Origin: Thioalkalivibrio sulfidiphilus HL-EbGr7
GTDB taxonomy: Bacteria; Pseudomonadota; Gammaproteobacteria; Ectothiorhodospirales; Ectothiorhodospiraceae
Length of the DNA: 64,000 bases
NCBI RefSeq assembly: GCF_000021985.1
Contig: NC_011901.1
Location: forward strand, 2,552,501-2,616,500
Reading direction: 5' to 3'
The position numbers and the translations under genes are program-made. The notes beneath the pieces were generated by a model, which had not been told where the DNA came from, searched no databases, and worked only from the letters and a program-made list of their open reading frames with translations. Below are positions 9,299-17,624 of this stretch, piece after piece; the first letter of the stretch is position 1, and every line of letters begins with the position of its first letter.

Positions 9299-9367
9299 AG
9301 TGAGAAGTGAGAAGTGAGAAGTGAGAAGTGAGAAGTAAATGCCCACTTCCCAATTCCCCCTTCCCAC
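9299..9367. repeat. Heptad inverted element, GTGAGAA type (copy 2)
   Basis: The left arm carries about five tandem GTGAGAA heptamers. The right arm is the degenerate complement (CCACTTCC CAATTCC CCCTTCC CACTTC). Both convergent neighbours end in TGA followed by AGTG, so both stop codons are part of the arms. Confidence 0.88.
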
Positions 9368-9368
9368 T

Positions 9369-9836
9369 TCAAAGCAGTCCCGCCAGCTCCTTCACGCGTC
9401 GGCCGGCGGGCGTATCGGCCTTGCCTGCGGCGGCCACGGCGGCGGCATAGCCGCGGAAGAATTCCGGCAGCGCCGCCACCAGCTGCTGGCGGCGCAGACG
9501 ACCCACGCCCTGCACCGGCCACATGGGGCGCAGGTCGTTGTTATCCAGACCGTCGCAGATCTTCAGGCCCCAGCCGGCGGTGGTGGTGTCCCAGACATGA
9601 TGGCGTACCACCAGGCGGTAGACGTGCTCGGCCTTCATGTCGGCCATGCCCACGCCGGGGCCCAGGTGCTCCACCTTGAGGGTGCCGGCCAGCCGGGTCA
9701 TCTCCTCGTCCAGGGCGGTGAGCGCCGCGTCCAGCTCCGGCCCCTTGGGCAGGTTGCCGGCGCGGGCCTCGCGCATCAGCCAGAGGACGAGATCCTCGGG
9801 GGTTTCCCGGTCTTTTTCCTGGTCCGTTTCGCTCAC
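9369..9836 (-). CDS. Conserved-looking protein of unknown function, coupled to rubredoxin
   Basis: The 155-residue product is read from GTG 9836, which overlaps the rubredoxin stop (GTGA), a sign of translational coupling. It is soluble and charged, with no signal peptide or membrane helix. Features include a helical N-terminus ([20 protein letters not shown]), a central [20 protein letters not shown] with paired histidines, and a conserved-looking [19 protein letters not shown] do not recognise a named family. The adjacent rubredoxin suggests a redox context, but no metal-binding motif is certain. Confidence 0.75.
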   Translation of the reverse strand: MSETDQEKDRETPEDLVLWLMREARAGNLPKGPELDAALTALDEEMTRLAGTLKVEHLGPGVGMADMKAEHVYRLVVRHHVWDTTTAGWGLKICDGLDNNDLRPMWPVQGVGRLRRQQLVAALPEFFRGYAAAVAAAGKADTPAGRRVKELAGLL

Positions 9837-10000
9837 AGTTCCACCATCTCGAAATCGTCCTTGCCGGCGCCGCATTCCGGGCAGGTCCAGTCGGCGGGGA
9901 CATCATCCCAGCGGGTTCCCGGGGGGATACCTTCGTCGGGCAGACCCTTGCTCTCGTCGTAGATGAATCCGCAGATCACACACTGATAGGTCTTCACCAC
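9833..10000 (-). CDS. Rubredoxin
   Basis: A small electron carrier of 55 residues. Its iron is bound by four cysteines in the classic pair CxxC(G)...CPxC(G): [15 protein letters not shown] near the N-terminus and [16 protein letters not shown] near the C-terminus. The start is GTG (two adjacent GTG codons, 9995-10000). It is divergent from thiD, and rubredoxin next to thiD-thiE-hemL is a familiar order in gammaproteobacteria. The downstream unknown gene overlaps by 4 bp. Confidence 0.95.
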   Translation of the reverse strand: MVKTYQCVICGFIYDESKGLPDEGIPPGTRWDDVPADWTCPECGAGKDDFEMVEL

Positions 10001-10089
10001 ATGCCCCCTTTGATCTGTTGAATCGGCCCGCAGTGCGATGCTGCCAGCCGGTGATACACTCGGTTGGAAATACGGATCGGGAGCTTACC

Positions 10090-10899
10090 ATGAACGAACC
10101 CAAGGCGGTCCCGGTGGTGATGACCTTCGCGGGCAATGACCCCACCGGTGGCGCGGGCATCCAGGCGGACATCGAGGCCATCATCAGCATGGGCTGCCAT
10201 GCCGCGCCGGTGGTCACCGCCCTGACGGTCCAGGACACCACCTCGGTGCAGGGCTTCGCCCCCATCGACGCGGAGCTGATCATCCAGCAGGCCCGGGCGG
10301 TGCTCGAGGACATGCCCGTGGCCGCCGCCAAGATCGGCATGGTGGGTTCCATCGAGGCGGTGCAGGCCATCCACACCATCCTCATGGACTACCCGGACAT
10401 CCCGGTGGTGCTGGACCCGGTGATCAGCGCCGGCGGCGGCGGGGAACTGGCCAACGAGGAGGTGGTGGACGGTCTGCGCAGCCTGCTGCTGCCGCTGACC
10501 ACCGTGCTCACCCCCAACAGCCTGGAGGCCCGGCGCCTGGCCCCGGAGTCCGACAACCTGGATGCCTGCGCCATGGCCCTGCTGGACCATGGCGCCGAGT
10601 TCGTGCTGATCACCGGCAGCCACGAGAACACGCCCGAGGTGCACAACACCCTGTACGGCAACCGGCGCAAACTGGAGACCTTCACCTGGCCCCGGTTGGA
10701 GGGCAGCTACCACGGTTCCGGCTGCACCCTGGCCTCGGCCATCGCCGGCCTGCTGGCCCAGGGCACCGAACCGCTCTCGGCGGCCCACGAGGCCCAGGAA
10801 TTCACCTGGCAGGCGCTTAACCACGGCTATCGCATCGGCATGGGCCAGCGCCTGCCCAACCGCCTGTTCTGGGCTAGCCCCGACGAGGAACATGACTGA
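10090..10899 (+). CDS. thiD: Hydroxymethylpyrimidine/phosphomethylpyrimidine kinase
   Basis: ThiD phosphorylates HMP and HMP-P for thiamine synthesis. The 269-residue ribokinase-fold protein has FAGNDPTGGAGIQADI at the N-terminus and the anion-hole/catalytic GSGCTLASAIAG near the C-terminus. ATG 10090 has a GGGAG ribosome site; the open frame extends upstream without support. thiE overlaps its end by 8 bp. I see no TPP riboswitch in the 89 bp upstream. Confidence 0.95.
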   Translation: MNEPKAVPVVMTFAGNDPTGGAGIQADIEAIISMGCHAAPVVTALTVQDTTSVQGFAPIDAELIIQQARAVLEDMPVAAAKIGMVGSIEAVQAIHTILMDYPDIPVVLDPVISAGGGGELANEEVVDGLRSLLLPLTTVLTPNSLEARRLAPESDNLDACAMALLDHGAEFVLITGSHENTPEVHNTLYGNRRKLETFTWPRLEGSYHGSGCTLASAIAGLLAQGTEPLSAAHEAQEFTWQALNHGYRIGMGQRLPNRLFWASPDEEHD

Positions 10900-11527
10900 G
10901 ACAGGGGAGCGCCTGAGGGGCCTCTACGCCGTCACCCCCGATATCCCCACGGACATCGAGGATCTGCGCGCCCGGGCGGAGGCGGTGCTGCGCGGCGGCG
11001 CCCGGCTCCTGCAGTACCGGGACAAGTCCGCCGACCTGCCGCGCCGCGAGCAGGCGGCGCGGGCCTTGCGGGCACTCTGCGAACGGCACGGCGCCCTGTT
11101 CATCGTCAACGACGATGTTGCGCTGGCCCTGCGGGTGGGCGCCCACGGTGTTCACCTGGGCCAGCAGGACATGCCCCTGGCCGAGGCCCGAGCGATGCTC
11201 GGCCGGGAGGCCATCATCGGCATCACCTGCCACGAACGCCTGGACCTGGCCCTGAGCGCCCAGGCCGCGGGGGCCGACTACGTGGCCTTCGGCGCCGTCT
11301 ACCCCTCCCCCACCAAACCCGGCGCCGTGCGCGCACCGCTGCCTCTCTTCACCGAGGCCCGCGAGACCCTGTCCATTCCCGTGTGCGCCATCGGCGGTAT
11401 CGAGGCGGACAATGCAGCAGCGGTGATCGCAGCCGGCGCGGACATGGTAGCGGTCGTCAGTGGTGTCTTTGCTCGACCCGACCCTGAAGCAGAAGCCAGG
11501 CGGCTTGCGGCGATGTTCGAGGTCTAG
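10892..11527 (+). CDS. thiE: Thiamine-phosphate synthase
   Basis: ThiE couples HMP-PP and the thiazole phosphate to thiamine phosphate. The 211-residue TIM-barrel protein has QYRDKSADLPRREQ, NDDVALALRVGAHGVHLGQQD, the GAVYPSPTKPGA loop and AIGGIEADNAAAVIAAGAD, all diagnostic. It overlaps thiD by 8 bp and so belongs to the same transcription unit. The TAG stop merges with the following GAGACAA heptad element. Confidence 0.95.
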   Translation: MTETGERLRGLYAVTPDIPTDIEDLRARAEAVLRGGARLLQYRDKSADLPRREQAARALRALCERHGALFIVNDDVALALRVGAHGVHLGQQDMPLAEARAMLGREAIIGITCHERLDLALSAQAAGADYVAFGAVYPSPTKPGAVRAPLPLFTEARETLSIPVCAIGGIEADNAAAVIAAGADMVAVVSGVFARPDPEAEARRLAAMFEV

Positions 11528-11602
11528 AGACAAGAGGCAAGAAAAAGCGGACTCCGCCCTTTGGTTTTCACTTGTCTCTTGTCTCTTGTATCTTGTCTCT
11601 GT
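11525..11602. repeat. Heptad inverted element, GAGACAA type (copy 2)
   Basis: The left arm starts within the thiE stop (TAGAGACAAGAGGCAAG). A GCGGA-C-TCCGC hairpin sits in the centre. The right arm carries tandem TTGTCTC heptamers. It lies between two co-directional genes, thiE and hemL, so it may act as an attenuator or intercistronic stabiliser as well as a terminator. Confidence 0.82.
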
Positions 11603-11638
11603 TAACCGATTCCAAACCCATCACAGAAGCCTCCCCCA

Positions 11639-12925
11639 ATGACCCGATCCCACGACCTCTTCAAAGCCGCCCAACGCCACATCCCCGGCGGCGTGAACTC
11701 CCCCGTGCGCGCCTTCAAGGGCGTGGGCGGCGACCCGGTGTTCATCCAGCGCGCCGAGGGTGCGTACATGTATGACGCCGACGGCAAGCGCTACATCGAC
11801 TATGTGGGTTCCTGGGGCCCCATGATCGCCGGTCATGCCCACCCGGAGGTGGTGGAGGCGGTGCGCGAGGCGGCCCGGGGCGGACTGTCCTTCGGCGCGC
11901 CCACGGAGATCGAGATCCGCATGGCGGAGCGGGTGTGCGAACTGGTGCCCTCCATGGACATGGTGCGCATGGTCAGCTCCGGCACCGAGGCCACCATGAG
12001 CGCCATCCGCCTGGCCCGCGGCTTCACCGGACGGGACAAGATCATCAAGTTCGAGGGCTGCTACCACGGCCACGGCGACTCCCTGCTGGTGAAGGCCGGC
12101 TCCGGCGCCCTGACCCTGGGCGTGCCCAGCTCCCCGGGCGTGCCGGCGGCGCTCGCCGAGCACACCCTGACACTCACCTACAACGATCTGGACGAGGTGC
12201 GCGAGACCCTCGCCCACGTGGGCGGCCAGGTGGCCTGCATCATCGTCGAGCCGGTGGCGGGCAACATGAACTGCATCCCCCCGGTGCCCGGTTTCCTGGA
12301 AGGCCTGCGTGAACTCTGCGACGAGTACGGCGCGTTGCTGATCTTCGACGAGGTGATGACCGGTTTCCGCGTCGCCCTGGGCGGCGCCCAGGCCCACTAC
12401 GGGGTGAAGCCCGACCTCACCACCCTGGGCAAGATCATCGGTGGCGGGATGCCCGTGGGTGCCTTCGGCGGACGCCGCGAGGTGATGGAGCAGCTGGCAC
12501 CGCTCGGCCCCGTGTACCAGGCGGGCACCCTGTCCGGCAACCCGGTGGCCATGGCGGCGGGCCTCAAGACCCTGGAGATCATCTCCCGGCCCGGCTTCTA
12601 CGACGAACTCACCCGCAAGACCCGGGTGATGGTGGACGGCGTGCTGACCGCGGCCGGCGAGGCGGGCATCCCCATGACCGCCAACCAGGTGGGCGGCATG
12701 TTCGGCCTGTTCTTCAGCGAGCAGCCGGTGACCAATTTCTACCAGGCCACCCAGTGCGACCTGGACCGCTTCCGGCTGTTCTTCCACGAGATGCTGGAGC
12801 GCGGCGTCTACCTGGCGCCCTCCGCCTACGAGGCGGGCTTCGTCTCCAGCGCCCACAGCGAGGCGGACCTAGCCGAGACCATCGAGGCGGCGGCGCGGTC
12901 ACTGCGGGAAGTGTCAGGCAACTGA
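11639..12925 (+). CDS. hemL: Glutamate-1-semialdehyde 2,1-aminomutase
   Basis: A PLP enzyme that makes 5-aminolevulinate in the C5 tetrapyrrole pathway. The 428-residue class-III aminotransferase fold has [16 protein letters not shown] near the start, [32 protein letters not shown] and the PLP lysine in [18 protein letters not shown] (about residue 265). ATG 11639. It follows thiD-thiE in the same direction but is separated by a heptad element. With hemJ earlier in the window, it makes a second tetrapyrrole gene. Confidence 0.97.
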   Translation: MTRSHDLFKAAQRHIPGGVNSPVRAFKGVGGDPVFIQRAEGAYMYDADGKRYIDYVGSWGPMIAGHAHPEVVEAVREAARGGLSFGAPTEIEIRMAERVCELVPSMDMVRMVSSGTEATMSAIRLARGFTGRDKIIKFEGCYHGHGDSLLVKAGSGALTLGVPSSPGVPAALAEHTLTLTYNDLDEVRETLAHVGGQVACIIVEPVAGNMNCIPPVPGFLEGLRELCDEYGALLIFDEVMTGFRVALGGAQAHYGVKPDLTTLGKIIGGGMPVGAFGGRREVMEQLAPLGPVYQAGTLSGNPVAMAAGLKTLEIISRPGFYDELTRKTRVMVDGVLTAAGEAGIPMTANQVGGMFGLFFSEQPVTNFYQATQCDLDRFRLFFHEMLERGVYLAPSAYEAGFVSSAHSEADLAETIEAAARSLREVSGN

Positions 12926-12937
12926 CAGGGCAACCGC

Positions 12938-12977
12938 GACGCAGAGGCGCGAAGACGCGGAGGACCGCAAAGGCTCA
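12938..12977. repeat. CGCAGAGGCGC-type intergenic repeat, single arm
   Basis: A purine-rich CGACGCAGAGGCGCGAAGACGCGG sequence (split here into its recognisable units: CGCAGAGGCGC and GAAGACGCGGAGG) follows hemL. Related arms occur at 15719-15815, 48784-48950, 58517-58540 and 62996-63111. No complementary arm is visible here. Confidence 0.55.
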
Positions 12978-13000
12978 AAACGCTTCGAGCCCTGGCTGTC

Positions 13001-13423
13001 TCATCGCGCTCCAGCGTCGGAGGTGTTGTGGTAGAGGGCGCCCAACCGGTCTCCCGCCCACACCGCCAGCAGCGCCAGGCCCAGGGAACCGAACAGGTTC
13101 AGCCCGGCCAGCAGGAAAGCGCCGGCGTCGAACAGCTTCCAGGTCTCGAGGCTCAACATGGAGAAGGTGGTGTAGCCCCCCAGGAAGCCGGTGGCCACGG
13201 CCAGACGCAAGGCGCCGGGCAGGCGCAGCCTAGGCCCGGCGCTGACGGCGGCGAACAGACCGATCAGCAGGGAACCGGTGATGTTGACGAAGGCCGTGGC
13301 CCAGGCACCCGCCAGTCCCAGCTGTGTGACCGTAAACCACACCACACCGTAGCGCAGGCTCCCACCCAGGGCCGCACCCAGGCCCACTGCCAGGTAGGCC
13401 TTCAAAGTACCTATCCAGTCCAC
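13001..13423 (-). CDS. crcB: Fluoride channel Fluc/CrcB, second subunit
   Basis: A small four-helix membrane protein of the Fluc family, which exports fluoride as a dual-topology dimer. It has GGSLRYGVVW near the N-terminus, NITGSLLIGLF and the fluoride-path segment GFLGGYTTFSMLSLE. The GTG start at 13423 (VDWIGTLKAYL) overlaps the end of the first crcB by 13 bp; a longer form would begin at 13441. Two divergent crcB copies in tandem indicate an obligate heterodimer of opposite topology, known in some bacteria. No fluoride riboswitch was recognised upstream of the pair. Confidence 0.9.
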   Translation of the reverse strand: MDWIGTLKAYLAVGLGAALGGSLRYGVVWFTVTQLGLAGAWATAFVNITGSLLIGLFAAVSAGPRLRLPGALRLAVATGFLGGYTTFSMLSLETWKLFDAGAFLLAGLNLFGSLGLALLAVWAGDRLGALYHNTSDAGAR

Positions 13424-13794
13424 AGGCCACCCCCGAGCCACACACCCAGACCGGCGGCCAGCGTGCAGGCAATGGCCGTCCCGAGGACATTGGAGCCGGC
13501 CCGGAACAGGTGCCCGTCCCGGGCCAGGGCCAGGGTCTGCAGGCTGAAGGTGGAGACCGTGGTGTAACTGCCGAGGAAACCGTAGATCAGCCAGGCGGAC
13601 AGCCAGCCGCCGCCGTCATGCATGACACCCGCGAGCAGGCCCAGGGCAAAGGCACCGCTCAGGTTCACCACCCATGTGCCCCAGGGAAAACCCTCCCCCA
13701 GATGCCGCGCCACCCACTGGGACAGCCCATGACGCGCCATGGCGCCCAGGGCACTGCCCAGGGCCACACCGAGGATGGACACGGGCTCAGGCAT
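13411..13794 (-). CDS. crcB: Fluoride channel Fluc/CrcB, first subunit
   Basis: A 127-residue Fluc-family membrane protein with GAMARHGLSQW, NLSGAFALGLLAG and GFLGSYTTVSTFSLQ. It lies upstream of and overlaps the second crcB gene, so the two subunits are translated together. Sequence identity between them is low, as expected for paired heterodimeric subunits. The divergent TauE/SafE transporter begins 100 bp upstream. Confidence 0.9.
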   Translation of the reverse strand: MPEPVSILGVALGSALGAMARHGLSQWVARHLGEGFPWGTWVVNLSGAFALGLLAGVMHDGGGWLSAWLIYGFLGSYTTVSTFSLQTLALARDGHLFRAGSNVLGTAIACTLAAGLGVWLGGGLWTG

Positions 13795-13893
13795 CGGGCT
13801 CGCGGGGTTCGGTGCGATTCAGAGGCATGGCATTCTGCGCTTGATGTGTGCAAAGGCTATCATGCCGGTTTTTTCGATCCATGGGGGCACTTG

Positions 13894-14679
13894 ATGGAAG
13901 CCTGGCTGGCCTACCTGATTCTGGGCGCCGTGGCCGGCGTACTGGCCGGCCTTCTGGGCATCGGCGGCGGCCTGCTGATCGTGCCGGTGCTGGTGTGGCT
14001 CTATGTGCACCAGGGGGTGGATGCGGCCGTGATCACGCATCTTGCCATCGGCACCTCGCTGGCCACCATCGTGCCCACGGCCATCGCCTCGGCCCGGGCG
14101 CACCACGCCCACGGCGCGGTGCGCTGGGACCTGGTCTGGCGCCTGGCGCCCGGCGTGGTGTTCGGTGCCCTGGCCGGCGCGACCCTGGCGGAGTTCCTGA
14201 GCTCCGACATGCTGCGCCGGGTGTTCGGCGTCTTCGAGATTGCGCTGGCCCTGTACATGCTGATCGGCACACGTCCTGCGCCCCAGCGCCCCCTGCCCGG
14301 CGTGGCCACCCTGAGCGCCGGTGGCGGTGTGATCGGCCTGGTTTCATCCCTGCTGGGGATCGGCGGCGGCACCCTCACGGTGCCCTACCTGGTGTGGTTC
14401 AACGTGGCCGTGCGCCAGGCCATCGGCACCGCCTCGGCCGTGGGGCTGCCCATCGCGCTCGCCGGTGCCGCGGGTTTCATGATTCACGGCTGGCAGGCGC
14501 AAGGGCTGCCGGCCTGGAGCGCCGGGTATATCCACGGACCCGCCCTGGCCGGCATCGCCATCGCCAGCTTCCTCACCGCGCCCATAGGCGCCCGGCTCAC
14601 ACACCGGTTGCCGGTGCCGTTGGTGCGCCGACTTTTCGCGCTGCTGCTGATGGGGTTGGGGGTGAAGATGCTGGTGTAG
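13894..14679 (+). CDS. TauE/SafE-family sulfite/organic anion exporter
   Basis: The 261-residue integral membrane protein has about eight helices. It carries the internal duplication typical of the family: GLLGIGGGLLIVPVL in the first half and SLLGIGGGTLTVPYLV in the second. Members move sulfite, sulfoacetate or similar anions across the inner membrane, plausible in a sulfur oxidiser, but the substrate is not determined. The start is ATG 13894 (MEAWLAYLILG); longer open frame upstream overlaps the crcB region and is not supported. Confidence 0.88.
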   Translation: MEAWLAYLILGAVAGVLAGLLGIGGGLLIVPVLVWLYVHQGVDAAVITHLAIGTSLATIVPTAIASARAHHAHGAVRWDLVWRLAPGVVFGALAGATLAEFLSSDMLRRVFGVFEIALALYMLIGTRPAPQRPLPGVATLSAGGGVIGLVSSLLGIGGGTLTVPYLVWFNVAVRQAIGTASAVGLPIALAGAAGFMIHGWQAQGLPAWSAGYIHGPALAGIAIASFLTAPIGARLTHRLPVPLVRRLFALLLMGLGVKMLV

Positions 14680-14683
14680 GGAC

Positions 14684-14745
14684 AATTCAAAATTCAAAGG
14701 ATGATCGCTCGCCCTTTGAATTTTGAATTTTGAATTTTGAATTCG
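14684..14745. repeat. Heptad inverted element, TTGAATT type (copy 1)
   Basis: The left arm is CAATTCAAAATTCAAAGG and the right arm is CCTTTGAATTTTGAATT plus one more heptamer. About 12 bases separate the arms. It lies between convergent tauE and the AEC transporter and stands out as very AT-rich against the GC-rich genes. A second copy is at 47812-47888. Confidence 0.85.
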
Positions 14746-14747
14746 CT

Positions 14748-15662
14748 TCAACTGACCCAGCCGTACCACAGCGGAAGCGTCACCAGCGCCAGTGCCGTGG
14801 TCACCGTCACCGCAGCCGCGTACACGGAGGTGTCCAGACGGTAGCGATCGCAGAACACCAGACCCAGCACCATGCTGGGCATGGCCGCCTCCAGCACCGT
14901 GCCCACCAGCAGTTCTCCTTCCAGGCCGATGCCGCTGGCCAGGCCCCAGGCCCACAGGGGCATTAAGAACAGCTGCACCGCCACCACGGGGATCAGCACC
15001 GCCACGTAGCTCATGCGCCAGTTGCGGATGCACAGGGCCAGGCCCAGGGAGAACAGCATCAGCGGCGCCACGCCGTTGGCCAGCATGGTGAGCCAGGTGT
15101 CCAGCCAGGGGATCAGGGGCACGCCGCCGAGGTTGAAGGCCATGCCGGTGAGTCCCGCCCAGATAGCCGGCACCCGGATCAGGCTTGAGATGGGATGCAG
15201 GGCATCACCGGGTTCGCCGAAATGGCGTGCCACCAGGGCGCCCACGGTGAGCAGCAGGGGCAGACAGGCGAACAGGTCGAACTGGATGGCAATGGAACGG
15301 CCGGTCTCGCCGAACAGGCTCTCCAGCACCGGCAGGCCCAGGTAGACGGCGTTGGGGAACGCGGCGGCCAGGATCATGGCGCCGGTGATGGCCCGGGACT
15401 GGCCGCAGACCCGGCAACCGCCCCAGATGACCAGCATGGCCACCAGCACGGAGCTGCCCGCCACCACCGCGATGCGCACCGAATCCAGCCCCAGGGGCGC
15501 GCGCCACATGACCAGCAGCACCAGGGCCGGCAGCAGCAGGTGATAGACCACGTTGGTGAGCACCCGGCGGGTGGTGTCCGCGTCCAGGCCGGCCGGCTGC
15601 AGCAGACGCCACAGGACCCCGCAGACGATCAGTGCCGCCATCTGGCTGGTGACTGCAAACAT
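14748..15662 (-). CDS. AEC-family (auxin efflux carrier-like) transporter
   Basis: A 304-residue inner-membrane protein with about ten predicted helices in two repeats. Family features include TRRVLTNVVYHLLLPALVLL, AAAFPNAVYLGLPVLESLFGE and a C-terminal LEAAMPSMVLGLVFCDRYRLD. Bacterial AEC members export small carboxylates such as malate; the substrate here is unknown. ATG 15662. The stop lies against the AT-rich heptad element. Confidence 0.87.
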   Translation of the reverse strand: MFAVTSQMAALIVCGVLWRLLQPAGLDADTTRRVLTNVVYHLLLPALVLLVMWRAPLGLDSVRIAVVAGSSVLVAMLVIWGGCRVCGQSRAITGAMILAAAFPNAVYLGLPVLESLFGETGRSIAIQFDLFACLPLLLTVGALVARHFGEPGDALHPISSLIRVPAIWAGLTGMAFNLGGVPLIPWLDTWLTMLANGVAPLMLFSLGLALCIRNWRMSYVAVLIPVVAVQLFLMPLWAWGLASGIGLEGELLVGTVLEAAMPSMVLGLVFCDRYRLDTSVYAAAVTVTTALALVTLPLWYGWVS

Positions 15663-15718
15663 GCTTTGTCCTCAGGGCTGCATTGGGAGGCCGGGCGGGT
15701 GTGTCAGCATCAGCATGT

Positions 15719-15815
15719 GGAGATAACGCAGAGGGCGCAGAGACGCAAAGGTCGCGGAGTCGGAAAGATGAAAAATCCTTGCGATCTCTGCGTCCTCTGC
15801 GTGCACTCACGCAGC
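15719..15815. repeat. CGCAGAGACGC-type inverted intergenic repeat
   Basis: The left arm (AACGCAGAGGGCGCAGAGACG, about 15725-15750) and the right arm (CTCTGCGTCCTCTGCGTGC, about 15786-15805) are complementary around a spacer of roughly 40 bases. The element lies between the AEC gene and trx in a 236-bp non-coding gap. Confidence 0.7.
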
Positions 15816-15828
15816 CCCGCACCACGCA

Positions 15829-15857
15829 AAAGGCCCCGCATGGGCGGGGCCTTTGCA
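15829..15857 (-). terminator. Hairpin downstream of the thioredoxin gene
   Basis: AAAGGCCCCGC and GCGGGGCCTTT form a strong stem with a minimal loop, 42 bp past the thioredoxin stop on the minus strand. The T tract is short, so efficiency is uncertain. Confidence 0.55.
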
Positions 15858-15898
15858 CATCATACGACAGCCGGGATACCGCGGCGAGGGGATTACCC

Positions 15899-16270
15899 TC
15901 AGCCCTGCTCGGCCTGCTGCTGGCGGATCTCCTCGTGCACCTGGGCCATGTCCAGCTCGCGCACCTTGCCGATCACGTCCTCCAGCTGGGCGGCGGAGAG
16001 CATGCCGGGCTGGGCGAACAGGATCACCTGCTCACGGAAGATCATCAGGGTGGGGATGGAACGGATCTGGAAGTGGGCGGCCAGGGCCTGCTCTTCCTCG
16101 GTGTTGACCTTGGCGAACACCACGTCGGGATGGTTCTCCGAAGCCGCCTCGAAGATGGGCGCGAAGGCTCGGCAGGGGGCACACCAGGGCGCCCAGAAGT
16201 CCAGGATGACGATGTCGTTGCCGGTGATGGTGGACTCGAAGTCCCCCTCGGTGAGTTCGATGACGGCCAT
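15899..16270 (-). CDS. Thioredoxin-family protein with CAPC active site
   Basis: A 123-residue cytoplasmic thioredoxin fold. The redox site is WAPWCAPC (Cys30, Cys33) instead of the canonical WCGPC, and the cis-proline is in IRSIPTLMIFR. A Gln/Glu-rich tail follows residue 105. The general role is disulfide reduction; the changed dipeptide would alter redox potential and partner choice, so it may not be the main cellular thioredoxin. It appears monocistronic, with a hairpin downstream. Confidence 0.9.
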   Translation of the reverse strand: MAVIELTEGDFESTITGNDIVILDFWAPWCAPCRAFAPIFEAASENHPDVVFAKVNTEEEQALAAHFQIRSIPTLMIFREQVILFAQPGMLSAAQLEDVIGKVRELDMAQVHEEIRQQQAEQG

Positions 16271-16382
16271 GATGGGTTCCGAAAAATTGGGGTGGGGCGG
16301 GTCAGACGCGTGTCCGAGCGAACCTATACCTTACCAGCCGCGGGTACCGGGGTGTCAACGAAAACCCCGGTGCGGGCAGGGT

Positions 16383-16955
16383 TCAGAAATGGTTGAGCAT
16401 GGCGTCGCGCAGCATGAACAGGCGCGCCAGGGGATCATCGGTCTCCAGCATGCGCTGCTTGACCGTGTGATCCACCGGCAGCAGTTCCGCCAGTCGTGCG
16501 CCCACCCACACCGCGTTGTCCGGCTCCCGGGGCAGGCTGGCGTAGGGTTCGCCCAGCTCCGTGAGGATGCGCTCGGCCAGGGTGGCCAGGCTCAGGAATT
16601 CCTCAGGCAGGGGCGTGGCCGCGGGCTCATCCATGGGTTCCACCTCGCCCATGAGCAGCTGATCCGGCTGCACCCAGGTGCGCAGGATGCGAAAGCGCCG
16701 CTCGCCCCGGGCGGTGATGCCCAGCAGCCCGTCGGGACGTCCCTCCCAGTCGGCGATCATCGCCAGGGTGCCCACAGGCTGGACCTCGGCCGCCTGCCCC
16801 ACCTCGGCGCCCTCGCGGATCATGCACACGCCGAAGCCGCTGTCGGTACGCAGACACCGGCGCACCATGTCGATGTAGCGGGTCTCGAAGATGCGCAGGG
16901 GCAGGCGCCCGCCGGGAAACAGCACGGTGTTCAGCGGGAACAGCGGCAGGGTCAT
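16383..16955 (-). CDS. LON substrate-binding-domain protein (stand-alone)
   Basis: A 190-residue protein that is only the Lon N-terminal domain: LPLFPLNTVLFPGGRLPLRIFETRYIDM at the start, then GFGVCMIREG and a helical C-terminal half. It lacks the ATPase and protease domains. Such stand-alone proteins are widespread and probably bind unfolded polypeptides. The ATG at 16955 overlaps the ubiX stop (ATGA), so translation is coupled to ubiX; the longer open frame upstream is an artefact. Confidence 0.9.
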   Translation of the reverse strand: MTLPLFPLNTVLFPGGRLPLRIFETRYIDMVRRCLRTDSGFGVCMIREGAEVGQAAEVQPVGTLAMIADWEGRPDGLLGITARGERRFRILRTWVQPDQLLMGEVEPMDEPAATPLPEEFLSLATLAERILTELGEPYASLPREPDNAVWVGARLAELLPVDHTVKQRMLETDDPLARLFMLRDAMLNHF

Positions 16956-17602
16956 CACTCGTCCGGCTCCGGCTCCGGCTCCGTACCCCAGCGACGGATC
17001 AGCGCGTTGGGGATGCGAAGGTGATCCAGCACCCGGGAGACCATGAAGTCCACCAGGTCGTCCACCCCTTGCGGGTGATGATAGAAGGCGGGGTTGGCGG
17101 GCATGATGGTCACGCCCATGCGCGCGAGCTTGAGCATGTTCTCCAGGTGCACCTCGGAGAACGGCGTCTCGCGCACCACCAGGATCAGCGGGCGGCGCTC
17201 CTTGAGCACCACGTCCGCGGCCCGCTCCAGCAGGCTGCGGCTCGCGCCGGTGGCCACCGCCGACAGGGTGGCGGTGGTGCAGGGACAGATCACCATGGCA
17301 TCCGGCGGCGAGGAGCCGCTGGCCACCGGGGCGGTCCACTGCTCCCGGTCGTAGACGCGGATCTGACCGTCGCGGGCGTGGTAACGCTCGGTGAAGAAGC
17401 GCTCGATCTCCCGGCTGCGCCCGGGCAGGGACAGGTCCGTTTCCATGCCGATCACCACCTGGGCGGGGCGCGACAGCATCAGGGATACCTGCACGTCCGC
17501 CTCCACCAGGCACTGCAACAGGCGCAGACCGTACTGGGCGCCGGAGGCGCCGGTCATGGCGAGGGCGACGGAACGGGGGCTGGGCTGACTCACGGCAGAC
17601 AC
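16955..17602 (-). CDS. ubiX: Flavin prenyltransferase UbiX
   Basis: UbiX makes prenylated FMN, the cofactor of the UbiD decarboxylase in ubiquinone synthesis. The sequence has ALAMTGASGAQYGLRLLQ near the N-terminus, the CPCTTATLSAVATGAS loop, KERRPLILVVRETPFSEVHLENM and a C-terminal MPANPAFYHHPQ with DFMVSRVLDH. The start is not certain: GTG 17602 avoids overlap with the upstream gene and GTG 17593 is also possible; no ATG fits. The acidic tail EPEPEPDE is unusual but short. A LON-domain gene is translationally coupled downstream. Confidence 0.93.
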   Translation of the reverse strand: MSAVSQPSPRSVALAMTGASGAQYGLRLLQCLVEADVQVSLMLSRPAQVVIGMETDLSLPGRSREIERFFTERYHARDGQIRVYDREQWTAPVASGSSPPDAMVICPCTTATLSAVATGASRSLLERAADVVLKERRPLILVVRETPFSEVHLENMLKLARMGVTIMPANPAFYHHPQGVDDLVDFMVSRVLDHLRIPNALIRRWGTEPEPEPDE

Positions 17603-17624
17603 TCTACGCTGGAGGAACGAGGGC

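Noticed and set aside
10001-10089. Possible TPP riboswitch before thiD
   Set aside because: The 89-bp gap is too short and lacks the CUGAGA and ACCUGA-type core motifs.
13795-13893. Possible fluoride riboswitch upstream of the crcB pair
   Set aside because: I could not find the conserved pseudoknot and GGNGAUGG-type elements.
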